This document shows positions 1-11,126 of a stretch of DNA of 64,000 bases, in pieces; position 1 is the stretch's first letter, and each line of letters starts with the position of its first letter. Both the position numbers and the translations under genes were made by a program. The notes beneath the pieces are model-generated. The model was not told the origin of the DNA. It worked only from the letters and a program-made list of their open reading frames with translations, and did no database searches. Source of the DNA: Adenanthera pavonina (taxonomy: Eukaryota; Streptophyta; Magnoliopsida; Fabales; Fabaceae). Where the stretch lies: contig JAIVEN010000022.1 of NCBI GenBank assembly GCA_026686845.1, forward strand, positions 20,930,001-20,994,000, read 5' to 3'.

Positions 1-73
1 ATCAATAATTGAATCAGCAGAGTCTTGATGTATATATTGTTTTTCTTATTACCTAACAACTTAAATGAGGTCC

Positions 74-81
74 TATTTATA
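74..81 (-). promoter_or_regulatory. LTR TATA box
   Basis: TATTTATA on the plus strand reads TATAAATA on the minus strand. It sits at the same relative place as the TATA boxes in the related LTRs, downstream of the dispersed repeats and of the CCGTTAG/CTAACGG-type elements. Confidence 0.6.
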
Positions 82-174
82 ATTCTGGGGCAAAACTATC
101 CGTTAGAAACAAAGATTAGCCGTTACTTTCAGTAAAATAGCCGTTCACCTACCGCATTAAATGTATTTGACAGA

Positions 175-803
175 GGTTATACAGATAACCTCCTCAGGTT
201 ATGCAAATAACAGGCAACTATATGTCTTTGTTTTCAACGTAGAGCTTTCACTATGCAGATAACCTAGCTAGGTTATGCGGATAACGTGCTATCCAGAATG
301 ATTAAATTTTAGCTCAAAATCATTTTTATGAAAACCCACTCAGTTATTAGGATAATGTTAAGTTTTTCTCAAACTGAGATTTTGTGAAACTTAGGTTATT
401 AGGATAACCTCCTAAGGTTATGCGGATAACCTGTTTACCCGAGAAAAGTTCAAGTATTCTGAAATATAGGTTATGTGGATAACCTTCCTAGGTTATGTAG
501 ATAACCTTTCTAGGTTATGCGGATAACTTGTTTTCCCGAGGAAGGTTCAAGTACTCTGAAGGATAGGTTATGTAGATAACCTCCCTAGGTTTTGTGGATA
601 ACCTTTTAATAGAGAAGAGTCCAAGTGCTCTGTAACACATATTATGAGGACAACCTCCTTAGGATATGCGAATTACGGGCTGTACAGTACCACTTGTCTT
701 CATTGTTTACTTCATTTTGCAGATAAGATGCCTACCTTATCAGGATAACCACTTGGACGGATTTGAGAACTTGATCCCCAAGCTGTGTTATGCGAATAAC
801 CTC
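175..803. repeat. Cluster of about 15 dispersed 18-bp palindromes
   Basis: The motif AGGTTATGCGGATAACCT and close variants recur about 15 times at irregular spacing (for example near 175, 198, 270, 390, 415, 468, 489, 513, 565, 588, 733, 786). Each is an inverted repeat of AGGTTAT/ATAACCT around four variable bases. The cluster lies between the LTR start and its TATA box, where enhancer-type repeats occur in LTR retrotransposons. The function is not known from sequence; binding of a dimeric protein is an inference from the symmetry. Confidence 0.8.
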
Positions 804-1289
804 AATCTCTTCCATGAAATTGAAGAATGGACTTTGGAAAAGCTTTGAGATTAAGTCTTTATCCCCATAACCTTTGATAGTTATATGTATAAGGTAAAAT
901 ATTTTCTTGAAAATAGGGTAAATACTTAGAAACATCTTTGAAATTGAGACCTTATCCCCATAAGCTAAAACAAGTTCATGAAAACCAATTGAACCCTTAG
1001 AATCATTTTGATATTAAAGCTTTATCCTCATAAGATAGCTCTTTTTTTGAAAACCATTTTGAAATCATGAGCTAATTATTAATCATTCAATTAGTTATTT
1101 CATTTAATATTGAGTTAATTGAAATTCAAAGCTCAGCTACCTTCTTTTACAATTAATTTCTTAAAGCATGTGAAACAGCTCTTCAATCTTCAAGAAACTC
1201 TAACTTTGTTCTTCATTTCTCTTGTGTTCCTTTGATATTAGATTTCCAAACTCATTTGTTTTAGAATCATCAAAACGTCTGAATTAACA

Positions 1290-3627
1290 GATGTCTAATA
1301 CCATTTTGACTACTTTTTGGCCAAAACTCAAGCCTTAAGCGCTCTTATTGCCACCAAAGGCAATTTGGCCACTATAGATTGTCCACACAAGTCCCTTTGT
1401 CTCAACCAACTTGTCCAAGGAATTTTCATTTCAGAAAAACCACTTCTCTGAGATTTGACCCCTTGACGCACAAACTCACATATTAGGCCATATGCCCCAA
1501 AACATACATACACGGCCTAAAACTGCTTTGGGCTCACACATGGCCAATCTGGCTCACCGACACGTGTTCCAACAACAAAGACCTATGCCGGGATCCACAC
1601 CATCATCACACTCATATAAACTATACCGAGCACATTAATCACAAACTTTGCATGTAGCCACAACTATACCATTCATTGTCACTCAACATCATCATTCCAC
1701 ATACCAACAATACTCCCAAGGAATACTCAGAATAGGTGATACATACAACAACAACCTACTTTGCACAATATTACATAAACTTAACTATAACTACTAATTA
1801 TACTTTAAATTCTTGAATGCGGAGAGGTCTACGACTCCATGGTCTTCTCCAAGTTAGTACCAAAGTCTTCACCTAAAATATTAGTTATGGGAGGGGGTAT
1901 GAGACAATGTCTTAGTAACCGAGACAAACACACACATATATATAATACCATCAATATCACACATATATGCAAATGATGTTGTGCAATGCCAAGTGTCATG
2001 CAATGCATGTCTCCCTCAAACAAGGCTAGAACCACGAGCTGGCGTCATCATAGGACATTTTGAATAGGTGATTCCCTTCTAACAATCAGTGAAGATTGAT
2101 TCCGGGATATTACCAAACTCATCTCACATTAGTGCACCCGGCCAAAGGTAACACTAATACTTGGACCATGACTCTTCTTTCTCTGGACCACCTGAATTAG
2201 TGGTGATTTTGGGAATGTGCAATCCACTGCCACCTGGCTCTTTTGGCCATAGGAGCAAGGGCATTCCATTCTATCACGAAATCATATCATCATCATATCA
2301 TATCATATCATAATTCACTACACCTGGCTTTCTTGACCACATGAGAGGATTTAGTGGCAGAGATTTTTCATCAAATCATCATATGGTACATCATCATGTC
2401 TCATCTTATTACCACCTCTCAATCGACCACATCTCACTATGCTCATGGGGTGGTGATGTACATGCCATGCTAAAATACTAACAATATATAATCATCGTCA
2501 CAGTCATGATCATGGTTATACTAGCATGCAATCATATGTGGATGCTACAATAACATTTGTACATATATAATATCATACTCATTGTCATCATATACAAGTA
2601 CCTCATTTAGCCGTGTGTATACCACGATATATAGAAAAACCATGCACATACACATAACGATATCATGGTACGAATGGAGACATGCATATATATATATATA
2701 TATCAACATATAACACATATTACAAACACTCAGTTATCTTAGGTTACTGACACCACACACACACGAGTCTCACAAGTTGTTGGGTTGCCAATCAAAACTT
2801 GAACTCCTTCGATCAACCAAATCATGAGCCACATACTTCCAATCAACTGATTATACACTATAATATCATAACATTATCAATTAACATAGTGTTTAACTTA
2901 ACCAAAATCAACAATTCACCCATTTAAGCTTTACCCAAGGTTCCAACAACATTTTCATGTATTAATATGCTCTAATTAACCATCCATATCCTGACAATTC
3001 TACACATTTTGGATTTTATACATCCTCATCCAAAATCAACCTAGGCTTCCACTTCACAATCCAACTAAAACTCGTACCCAAAGCTTCATAACACTAAACA
3101 ACACTTCATTGATCCTTTAACAAGCATTTTAATAGGTGGAAATTACAATCCAACCAAAATCCATATACTCCCATGGATTTCTACTGAAAACCGAAGAGAA
3201 AAGAGAGGAGAGAAGGTTAGGGATTTTTTACCAACAAGATTGAAGCTTCTAGAGTCCGAAAATCATCTCCCCAGGATGGATTCCTCAAATCCTAGCACAG
3301 CTCCTCCATCTCTCCCTCGTTTTCCTCTCATCAGTCAATTGAAACGGTTTTTGATTTATAGAGATTTTCGATTTGACACCATGACGGTGGGTAAGTTCGC
3401 CTTAGCGTGAAGCTCTTTTGTTTGAAATTTTTTTTGAAGTTATGGCTCATTCGCCGTGGTGGCCCTATGTCTCGCTGCGACGTGACCTTTCTCTGTTTCA
3501 AATTTTAACTTTTGTCCTGTTTGGATTCTTTCTCTAGTCTTGGTTCCTCCGGTCTTGCATATATCATCAAGTACACTTCCTGTTAGCTCAAAACTAAGTC
3601 CAAGATAATATAATAAGGGTTGTTACA
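1290..3627 (-). mobile_element. Ty3/gypsy (Tekay-like) LTR, truncated
   Basis: Minus strand. It starts with TGTAACAACCCTTATTA at 3627, matching the start of the gypsy LTRs at 25,858 and 33,060. Further in, the complement of the block GAGACTTTGTCTCACAC near 1890-1930 and of the TTGCC-TT-GGCAA block near 1355 follows the same order as in those LTRs. It stops at 1289/1290 inside the block that reads GTCAAAATG-TGTT-GGTGTCC in the intact LTRs, exactly where the copia LTR begins, so the rest is missing or lies beyond the window. No internal domain is attached. Confidence 0.75.
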
Positions 3628-5898
3628 GTTTGCAATGATAAATAAGATATCTTTATCTTGCATTTTTATTTTTCTAAAAATTTCAAGTTTCAAACCACAT
3701 TCCTTATCCATGACTCCATGAATTGCATCATTGCATAATTTTAAATTTACGTCATAATGCATATGAATATGCCGAAGCATGATCCTTATTAGGTCTTTTG
3801 GTACAAGATCACAAGCTCTTTGTGAAAATTGCTTTCGCTAGTAACTACAGAGTTAGGAAAATGGGCCCTCTTGTGATGAACCAAATTTTTGGAGAGGTGG
3901 GTCGGGCTAGGGGACCCATTATGGCAGGCTGGGATGAGCGAGCTAACAAGGCAAATGGGGAGCCCACTTTTTCATATTTTTTTCATGTTTCATTTTTTAA
4001 TGCTAACTAAATGGACTTTTATTTGTATTTTCTTTACTCTTTTGTGAATGGCAAATGCTAAGAAACCATAACAATGATATATTAATAATACAAGTAACAC
4101 TTTCAAAATGAACCAATAAGGTTTTAATAGAGTTGGGAAATAGGTAGGTCCTTTAATCATATTATCATGAGTTGGATTTCTGGCTGTGTATGAAAATACT
4201 TTGTTAGGAGAAGCAAAGTTTTTGGCTGTCGGTTGGGGGGATACACTTAGTACTCTAAAAAAAAATTACACAAGTAACATTTAGTCCAAGAAAATAAAAT
4301 ATAACTTAAATTACAATCCAAAAATCAAATCCAAAATCTTAATACATAATAACAATAATGTAAGTTTCACTTTTACATAAAAGTTCAAATTCTCATACTC
4401 AAAAGATTTTCAATTTTTACCACGATGATCATGTGTGAGTTTGGAAAAATAATTTTATTTTCTTTGCAAAATGCTACACAAATTAAAGTAATAAAAATAC
4501 TTAAAAAAAAGAAAATTGCTTTTCAATTTGTTTATAAGGCAGGCTAATGGGGTGGGCCTATTTTTTCCACCAATTCTGAAACCTACATATTTTTTCAGCC
4601 CGTCTCATCTTTTTTGGAGGACTGGTTCATGGGCTCTAGTAGTAAGGGTCAGTCTTATGTGACTAGGATAAGTTTATCCTACATTTTTCCTTGCCTCGTT
4701 TCTTTCATTGCAACAAAGAATGGGAGGGTTGGTGTTCTGTCATCAATATTTTTTACTGTCCTTTCTTTTTTATAATATAGGTACAACGTTGGTTGCAAAC
4801 TTTATGAATTGAACGAAGACAAATGGTCAAGTTCATGTCTGCGCCTTAGTTTTCATGCTTTTGATGTTAAATTTCTCTTTTCAATATTGTCTACTTTTCA
4901 AATGTTTATCACCGAATGTCAGATTTGTTGTAGAACTAGAGAAGCATAATAAACATTACGCATTTCTTTCCATGTAAATGCTCCTGGTTAGCTTTAAATA
5001 TTTTTGCCTTTTTTTTTGGTTCAATTCAAATTTACTTGTGCATGAGGAACGGATTCTAAATTATAACATGCCAGATGCAGAGGAACCTATTGCTTGTAAA
5101 AAATCAGGAGGAGGAACCTTTGTAAATGATAAAAAAGTTTCAGATTAGGTTAGGTGATTATTTATCATACCTTCCATTCATTTTATATATCTTAGACTCC
5201 ATTGGAATGCGTTTGGAAGAAAAGTGACCAAAATCAAAACTTGACCAACAATTTTTAAAGTTACTATTCATTTGGTAACTCTTATTTTTTATATCAAACT
5301 TTGAAAATTTATAACTAAATCTATGAAAAATTATTTTGAGGTGGTTCAAGTTTCTATACTTGCAACTCTTAAAGTCTTCTACAAGGGAAAAGTATCCAAT
5401 TGGAAATTCATTGGACAAATAGTACTGTTTATTAGTTAAAATTTACTCTTCATTTAGTTAATAAAATTTCCAGATTTTGACCATTTCTTTTGAAAATTCC
5501 TTAACTTGACCAAATAGGGTCAACTTGGTCTTAAATTAAAGCTTAGGCCTTCTTTTTATAATACCATCAATTATTCATCATCTTTCAGTATTTTCCCTAA
5601 GTAATTTTCTTTACTAATTAAGTTTAAGGACATAATAATTGCCTTTTCTCTTCTACACTTAGTAATAATAAAATAATTGCCATAAATCAATAAACCAACT
5701 CACCAATCACTCCAAAACATACTTTCATATATTGCTATGTCAAATACATTATACAACATGTCATTATCCATACTACAAAATACATAATTTTCTAATATAT
5801 TTAAAAAATAACATCATAACAATAATTCTAGGCCTTCATTGCTCCAACTTTTTCCTTTTCTCCTTTATATGGCTTAGACCTATTCACGGTTAGAGATT
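3628..5898. other. AT-rich intergenic DNA, no gene seen
   Basis: I find no credible coding region. Two GC-richer patches with GGGTCGGGCTAGG-like and GGCAGGCTAATGGGGTGGGCC-like text (about 3,860-3,970 and 4,540-4,640) resemble the ends of decayed hAT-type transposons, but I could not pair them into terminal repeats. The segment 5,170-5,530 belongs to a dispersed repeat listed separately. Confidence 0.5.
5170..5530 (+). repeat. Dispersed repeat R1, copy 1 (partial)
   Basis: This shares an ordered set of blocks with 51,600-52,000: CATTTGGTAACT/CATTTGGTCATC, AAATTTATAACTAAATCTA-like text, GTGGTTCAAGTTTC, GGGAAAAGTAT and CCAGATTTT. It is non-coding and looks like part of a decayed LTR or untranslated retroelement region; the parent family was not identified. 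Confidence 0.5.
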
Positions 5899-6530
5899 AT
5901 GGGGAGTAGAGGTGGAAATAGGCTAGGACATGCTAGACTTTATTTAAATAGGCTAGACTTACATTGTAAACCTAAAGCCTAAGACTGAGTTTGAGTTTGA
6001 GTCTGAGCCTGAGTCTTCTAAAAACTTGACTTGACCTGAAGCCTATTAAAAAACAAAGCAAAAAATAAACTTAATTTAAAAAAAAAGGCTTTAAATTATA
6101 AACTTCCAGTAATCAAATGTATGGTCCAAATATATTTATCTTATATGGCCCATGTGTCTTAGCAACCCATAATGAAAAACCAATTAGCCTTGCTTTTATA
6201 GACCCCACTCACCTCTCTTCCATTGAGAAACAGTCAATACAAGACTTCTTATATATTAACATGGTGGCAATACAACTAAGAACCCACAACCATATGCTAA
6301 AAACAAATGCAACAAATTTGTTAATTAACATAATTTCCTCATAAAACAATTATAAAGTAAACCAAATCTAACAAATCTAAGAACAATGGAGTCATGAGTG
6401 AATTGACTATTCCAAGGGCCACTTGGATGAAGATATATGGTGCATGCTCGAAGATAAAAGGGTATCAGGTTGAAGTGTGAAGAATTAGGAAGATTATTAA
6501 AAAAAAAAATCAGATATGAGACTTGTGAAA

Positions 6531-6650
6531 GGGAAAGTTGGAAGTCCCACATTGGCCATTGAAAAAGGGTGGAAGAGTCTATAAAATATATGGGGTGAAC
6601 GCTTTATGAAATGGATTTCATGGGCTTTCATACCATTTGAGTTATGTTAG
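6531..6650 (+). repeat. Possible LTR/TRIM start (AGTCCCACATTGG motif)
   Basis: The text GTTGGAAGTCCCACATTGGC followed by a TATAAAATATATGG box is typical of the beginning of several short plant LTRs. I could not find a matching second copy or a target duplication, so this is only a resemblance. Confidence 0.3.
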
Positions 6651-6959
6651 TTTAAGAATTTATATATGTAATTTTATATACTTTTATAATTAATTACTAA
6701 AATTAATTAATTAAATTTAATTGATTAAATTAATTTAAATTAATTATATTATGTGACATATATTAAATATTAATTTAATAAGCATAGCCTGATAAGTTTT
6801 AGCCAAGAAGCCTATTTAAGTAAATAGGCCTATCTGTAGGTTTATATTATATCTCATACTTAAACTCATTTCTTATTCATTAGACTACATTTAAGTGCAT
6901 TAATACTTAATTAGAGACTTAATTACATAAAATGACTTAAACCAATTTTTTCATTTTGG

Positions 6960-8537
6960 GTACTATTTTTTGGGTAAATTTCATTTTAACCTATAAATTT
7001 TAAAAATTCATAACTGAATATAGATAAATTGTATTGATATGATTTAAGTCTATAAAAATAGTTTAAAAGATTTTGTATATGGAAAAAATATTGATTGAAT
7101 AGGAAAAATACTTGATCAATTTATATAGTAAATTCATACAAACTTTATTGTAGTAATGGCTATTTATGAAAATTCCTGATTCTGACTGTAACTTTGAAAA
7201 TTCATCATAATTCACACACAACTCCAAATTGAGTGATCTTGGTATCCATGAAAAGCCCTTCATGTCTAGTTTACAACCATGTAAAGCATTCATGTATTAT
7301 ACATCAGAATGTCTGTACAATATACATATTTTCTAATAGTGCTCAGAATGGCTTTACATCATTCAACTTTACAAAATACACCTTCATATATACATACATG
7401 GCCATTTCATGTCTCCACTTTACATATTACATTATGTTAGATCTAGATAAACATAATTACATTCATGTAAAGTCCTATCATACACATCATTTTTGTAAGG
7501 TATTCCAAGCAAAATACTAATGTAAGCAAATTCATTTTAATTAGGAGCCTACTTTTCCTTCCCTTTTTCTTCTTGGGCAATCTTGCCATGACTTGGACCT
7601 ATGAAGTGAAACATTTGGAAAGAGAATAAAATTCAAAAAATCTCAGTAGTTCAACCAAATATGTGTATATTTTATTATACAATTCATTGAAATATCATTT
7701 GAAAACAATCAATTAATTTATACCATACATTTTCATAGAAATTTTAGCATCGTAACATTCTAAAAATTGGACATCTAAGAGTCATAAAACCTCTCATTCA
7801 AATAGCCAACACATCAAATACAACACAAAACATCAATGTCATAGCATGGAATGTCAAAACATCATTGCAAATAATTTTAACAACTTTGACATAATTGGTA
7901 AAATAACTACCTTTAGGCTTTCCAAGTTCCACCAAATTTTACACACCTTTCCCTTGATCTTCTATTACCTCTTGAAATCCTATATCATCACCAAAAAAAG
8001 TCTCAATCCAAGAATTGCACAACTTGCTTCTCAAAGTGCCGCTTTAACCCTAAAAATCTATATAGTTATTCTTTGGGAATTTCTTGTACAACACATTTGT
8101 TCTAACCTCTTTTGAACCTAAGGAATTCATTTTTGGGGTCAAAATTATGAAATTCCCTTCCAATCTTAAACCCTAAATAGGAAAAGAATAACAACAATTG
8201 TAGAAAAATAATAACTCAACAAACTTTCAAACCAATGACATATTCTTATATCTTGAAGCATTTCTAAACTTTTCTATGGTTTAGTTTCTTCATGACTCTA
8301 TTTGCTCTCTCTTCTCTTTCTCTAGGCTGAAACTTTCAGAGGCAAAAAGAGAGAAAATAATCCATTAAAACTCTTCCACACACTCAAGAGCACAAGATGT
8401 TGGTCATAGTGTATTAACTTGAATCTTTGAGACTTTGGCTTGCTTCTTGTGTCTTCTTCCTCCTCCAATTTTTCCTTTGTATTTTATCACTCTCCACCCT
8501 CTATTTCAGACATTTTTAGGTAGAAAAATGAAGACCC
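6960..8537 (+). repeat. Dispersed repeat R1, copy 2 (inside the hAT-like element)
   Basis: Non-coding text colinear with the DNA on both sides of the copia element at 52.3-63.8 kb. AATTCATAACT, GAGTGATCTTGGTATCCATG and CATGTCTA near 7,010-7,265 match 51,900-51,965. About 325 bp further on, TTGCCATGACTTGG near 7,580 matches GGCATGACTTTGC at 63,797. The repeat is probably a decayed LTR. It may continue past the solo LTR at 8,543-10,196. Confidence 0.5.
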
Positions 8538-8542
8538 AATGG

Positions 8543-10196
8543 TGTTAGATAAGCTGGCTTCCCAAGAAAGGGGTGAATTGGGAAGATTAAAAATTTTTCT
8601 GCAAAATATCAAGAAAGTGAAGAAAGTAAAGTGTGACGGTAAAACAGAGTATAAATGAATAAACAGTAAAAGTAGTAGTAGGAAAGAGAAGACTCAGATA
8701 TTTATCCTGGTTCGGTCTCTCAACTTGACCTACGTCCAGTCCCCAAGTCACCACTTGATATTTTCCACTATTCTGCAAGAATTCAATGGGCTTCTTGCAA
8801 ATGCCACAGTACAAAGTTGATGCTCTTTTTCTAGAGCTTACACTTTCACTCTTTGCACTCTCACTAGGTGCTTCCCCAATCCCTTATGATATCTCCTCAC
8901 AAGAAAATCTTTCTTCCAGATGAAGATAAGATTATTTACAATGAATAAACTCTCTTAATCAGAGTGTATATGAAAGTTGGAGTACAAATATTGAAGTATG
9001 TGAGAGTAAGAGACTTTGAGTAAATGATTTGACAGAGTTTCAGTATTTACTAAGTAAAATCATTAATCACATCTTCAAATGAAGTTCTATTTATAGATTT
9101 CTGCCCCAACTATTCGTTAGAGACAAGATCTAGCCGTTAGAGATGTTATCCAACGGTTACTCTGAGAAACTATCCATTTACCAACCGCATTTAATGCTTC
9201 TGATACTTAAAGTTTGAATTTCGGTTAGTCAACAGATGAATTTCACAGAAATCGAAAGTTACAGCCTTTAACGTTGAACTCCCGAAGTTCGTCTGTCATG
9301 AAGGAAAATTCGAATTTTGATCTTTGAAAAATGTTTCTATGTTAGAACATACGAATTTTCAAGTAAAAAGTTCTTCTTAAATGAGTGAACAGTACTTTCA
9401 TTTTGCTACAGTGCCTTCGAAATTCGAATTTTGGAACCCAAAATTCGTCTGTCCAAAGCTGGTTCAATGAGGCACAATAGTTCATCCATTCGAAATTCAA
9501 ATTTTCAAAGGGCAAAATTCGTCTGTCAGAGAGACCTCTTTTCAGACTTACTTTGAAGTTCAAATTTCTGAATACTGTCATTCGTATATCAACATATCAT
9601 CATAACAGACTCACAAGCTTTGTTTCTGAAATTCAAATTTTCATATTCAAAGTTCGTTTGTCAGTGAGCAATTTTGAAGCTCTATCTAAACTTGGTTTCA
9701 GATGAATTTTGACATATTCTCAGACGAATTTTTTCAAATTTCATAAGTTGCATTTTATCTGAAATTCAAATTTTCAAAAGCTAAAGTTTGTCTATCAGAG
9801 AAAGCTCTTTTCAGACATGTATCAAAATTCAAATTTCTTAACTCAAAATTCGTCTGTCAGAGAAGTCTCTTTTCAGACTTGTTAATTTTCAATACAAAAA
9901 TCAAATTTCCAAAGCTAAAGTTTGAATGTTCAAAACAGCAGATCAATATAAACCTTTCAAACTTCATCTGTTGGTGGGTGTTTTTCAAATATTCCATGAA
10001 TTAACATAGAATCTAAAACATCTTTTCACTAAATCAAAGTCTTTTACTCAAATTAAAACATTACTAAACATCCTACATCTATTCCTGCACAGATTTTTCT
10101 AGAATTCCTTCACTTGAAACCTTTTGTGCACCTTTGATATCTTTATTCTAAGCTCTTGAAGGTTGGTTTGGAATCATCAAAGCACTTAATTCAACA
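8543..10196 (-). mobile_element. Solo LTR, SIRE-type copia
   Basis: Minus strand, 1,654 bp, starting TGTTGAATTAAGTGC at 10,196 and ending ...TATCTAACA at 8,543. It is the same family as the LTRs at 52,286 and 62,397: same ends, the same AATTCGAATTTT and CAGACGAATTTT motif field, and the same TATA region. A perfect 5-bp target duplication AATGG flanks it (8,538-8,542 and 10,197-10,201). No internal domain is present, so it is a solo LTR left by recombination between the two LTRs of a former element. It sits inside the hAT-like element and is therefore younger than it. Confidence 0.92.
9088..9095 (-). promoter_or_regulatory. Solo-LTR TATA box
   Basis: TATTTATA on plus reads TATAAATA on minus, in the block AATCTATAAATA that is shared with the TATA boxes at 35,916, 53,392 and 63,235. 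Confidence 0.6.
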
Positions 10197-10201
10197 AATG
10201 G

Positions 10202-11000
10202 CTTAACCCATGCTTAAGAAGAAAAAGATCTAATAGCAAATTAATCATGGTAAATTTTTTACCAAACTTGGTTACTTTTTATTAAAGCTTTTCAAATAAT
10301 TCCATTGGTGTTCTTGGTATGGTTTCAGACATGTCTTACCCTCAATTTTGGCCAAAATTGGGTTAATAATTTTTATGAACCAATATACCATTTTCCGATT
10401 AAATTTACCCATACTGATTGGGTTTTTTTACCAAAATTATCGTTAAATTGGTACAGGATTATCCAAAAATTACTTTTGATCTAAAATCATTATTTTGACA
10501 CAAAATATATTTTATCAAGGTTCACTAATTTTTCTTAAATTAATACTACCTCTTCCTGTAGCTCAAATTGACTTTTATCGGGTAAAATATTAATATTAAA
10601 CACTAATTACCTAATAAATATTATTTTGACCTTAATAAATTTCATACTATATTCCATTGGATTTATCTCATTGAGAGCTTTATTTTCACTTTGTTTTTTT
10701 ATATTTACAAAAATACCTAGGATTATTTATAATTTTTAAAACTTTTAGATCATTAAATATAATTTTTTCCAAAATTCCTAAATTTTTCTTCATATCCCGC
10801 ATACGGCCACCACCCACCATTGCCATTCTCTTTTCTCTTTTTTTTTTCCTTCTTTTTCAGAATTAAAATTATCATTTTCTCAATTTTCCTTCCAACCGAT
10901 ATAATTGATCTCTTTGCCATATTTATGTAAAACGGTGTATATCCATTTCTGTAAATTCTTTATGAATTTTAAAATATTGAGTCTTGAATATCCAAGAAAA
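10202..11000. other. Remainder of the hAT-like element interior, no gene
   Basis: This stretch is very AT-rich, with repeated short blocks such as TTTTTTACCAAA and ACCAAAATTATCG and a pyrimidine-rich patch near 10,800-10,860. I see no reading frame and no similarity that I can name. Confidence 0.5.
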
Positions 11001-11126
11001 ATTCCAAGATATTATAATTTAAGCCTAGTTTATTTAACTAAATAGGTTAGGTCAAGTGAGGCTTTATATAGTCAAGGTCATAGGCTCTTGATAAGGGTCT
11101 AGTTTATTTCCACCCATAATGGGGAG

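Larger units (their letters stand above)
1..1289 (-). mobile_element. SIRE-type copia LTR, partial (cut by window start)
   Basis: Reading the minus strand, the LTR begins TGTTAATTC at 1289 and runs off the window at 1. Its first ~90 bases follow the same order as the LTR at 52,286 (a TTTTGATGATTC-like block, then the complement of CCTTTGATAT). Its promoter end is also shared: CCGTTAG-type repeats, then a TATA box at 74-81. The middle differs, being filled with GGTTAT...ATAACC palindromes instead of the CAGACGAA motif. The sequence just beyond 1289 is the interior of a gypsy LTR, so this copia element probably inserted into that LTR. Its other end and target duplication lie outside the window, so solo LTR and complete element cannot be told apart. 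Confidence 0.75.
5907..11118. mobile_element. hAT-like DNA transposon, non-autonomous, with nested insertions
   Basis: The ends form imperfect terminal inverted repeats: left TAGAGGTGGAAATAGGCTAG, right (complement) TATGGGTGGAAATAAACTAG, 16 of 20 identical. They are flanked by a perfect 8-bp direct repeat ATGGGGAG (5,899-5,906 and 11,119-11,126), the target duplication length of the hAT superfamily. Subterminal GCCTATTTAA/AAATAGGCC blocks occur near both ends (about 5,935-6,060, 6,800-6,835, 11,020-11,100). The span is 5,212 bp including a 1.65-kb solo LTR, so the element was about 3.55 kb. No hAT transposase frame or dimerisation domain is visible. It may be a non-autonomous derivative that picked up repeat R1 inside it. 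Confidence 0.8.

Noticed and set aside
175..803. CRISPR-like array of palindromic repeats
   Set aside because: The repeats vary in sequence and spacing, overlap in places, lie in a plant LTR and have no cas-like genes.
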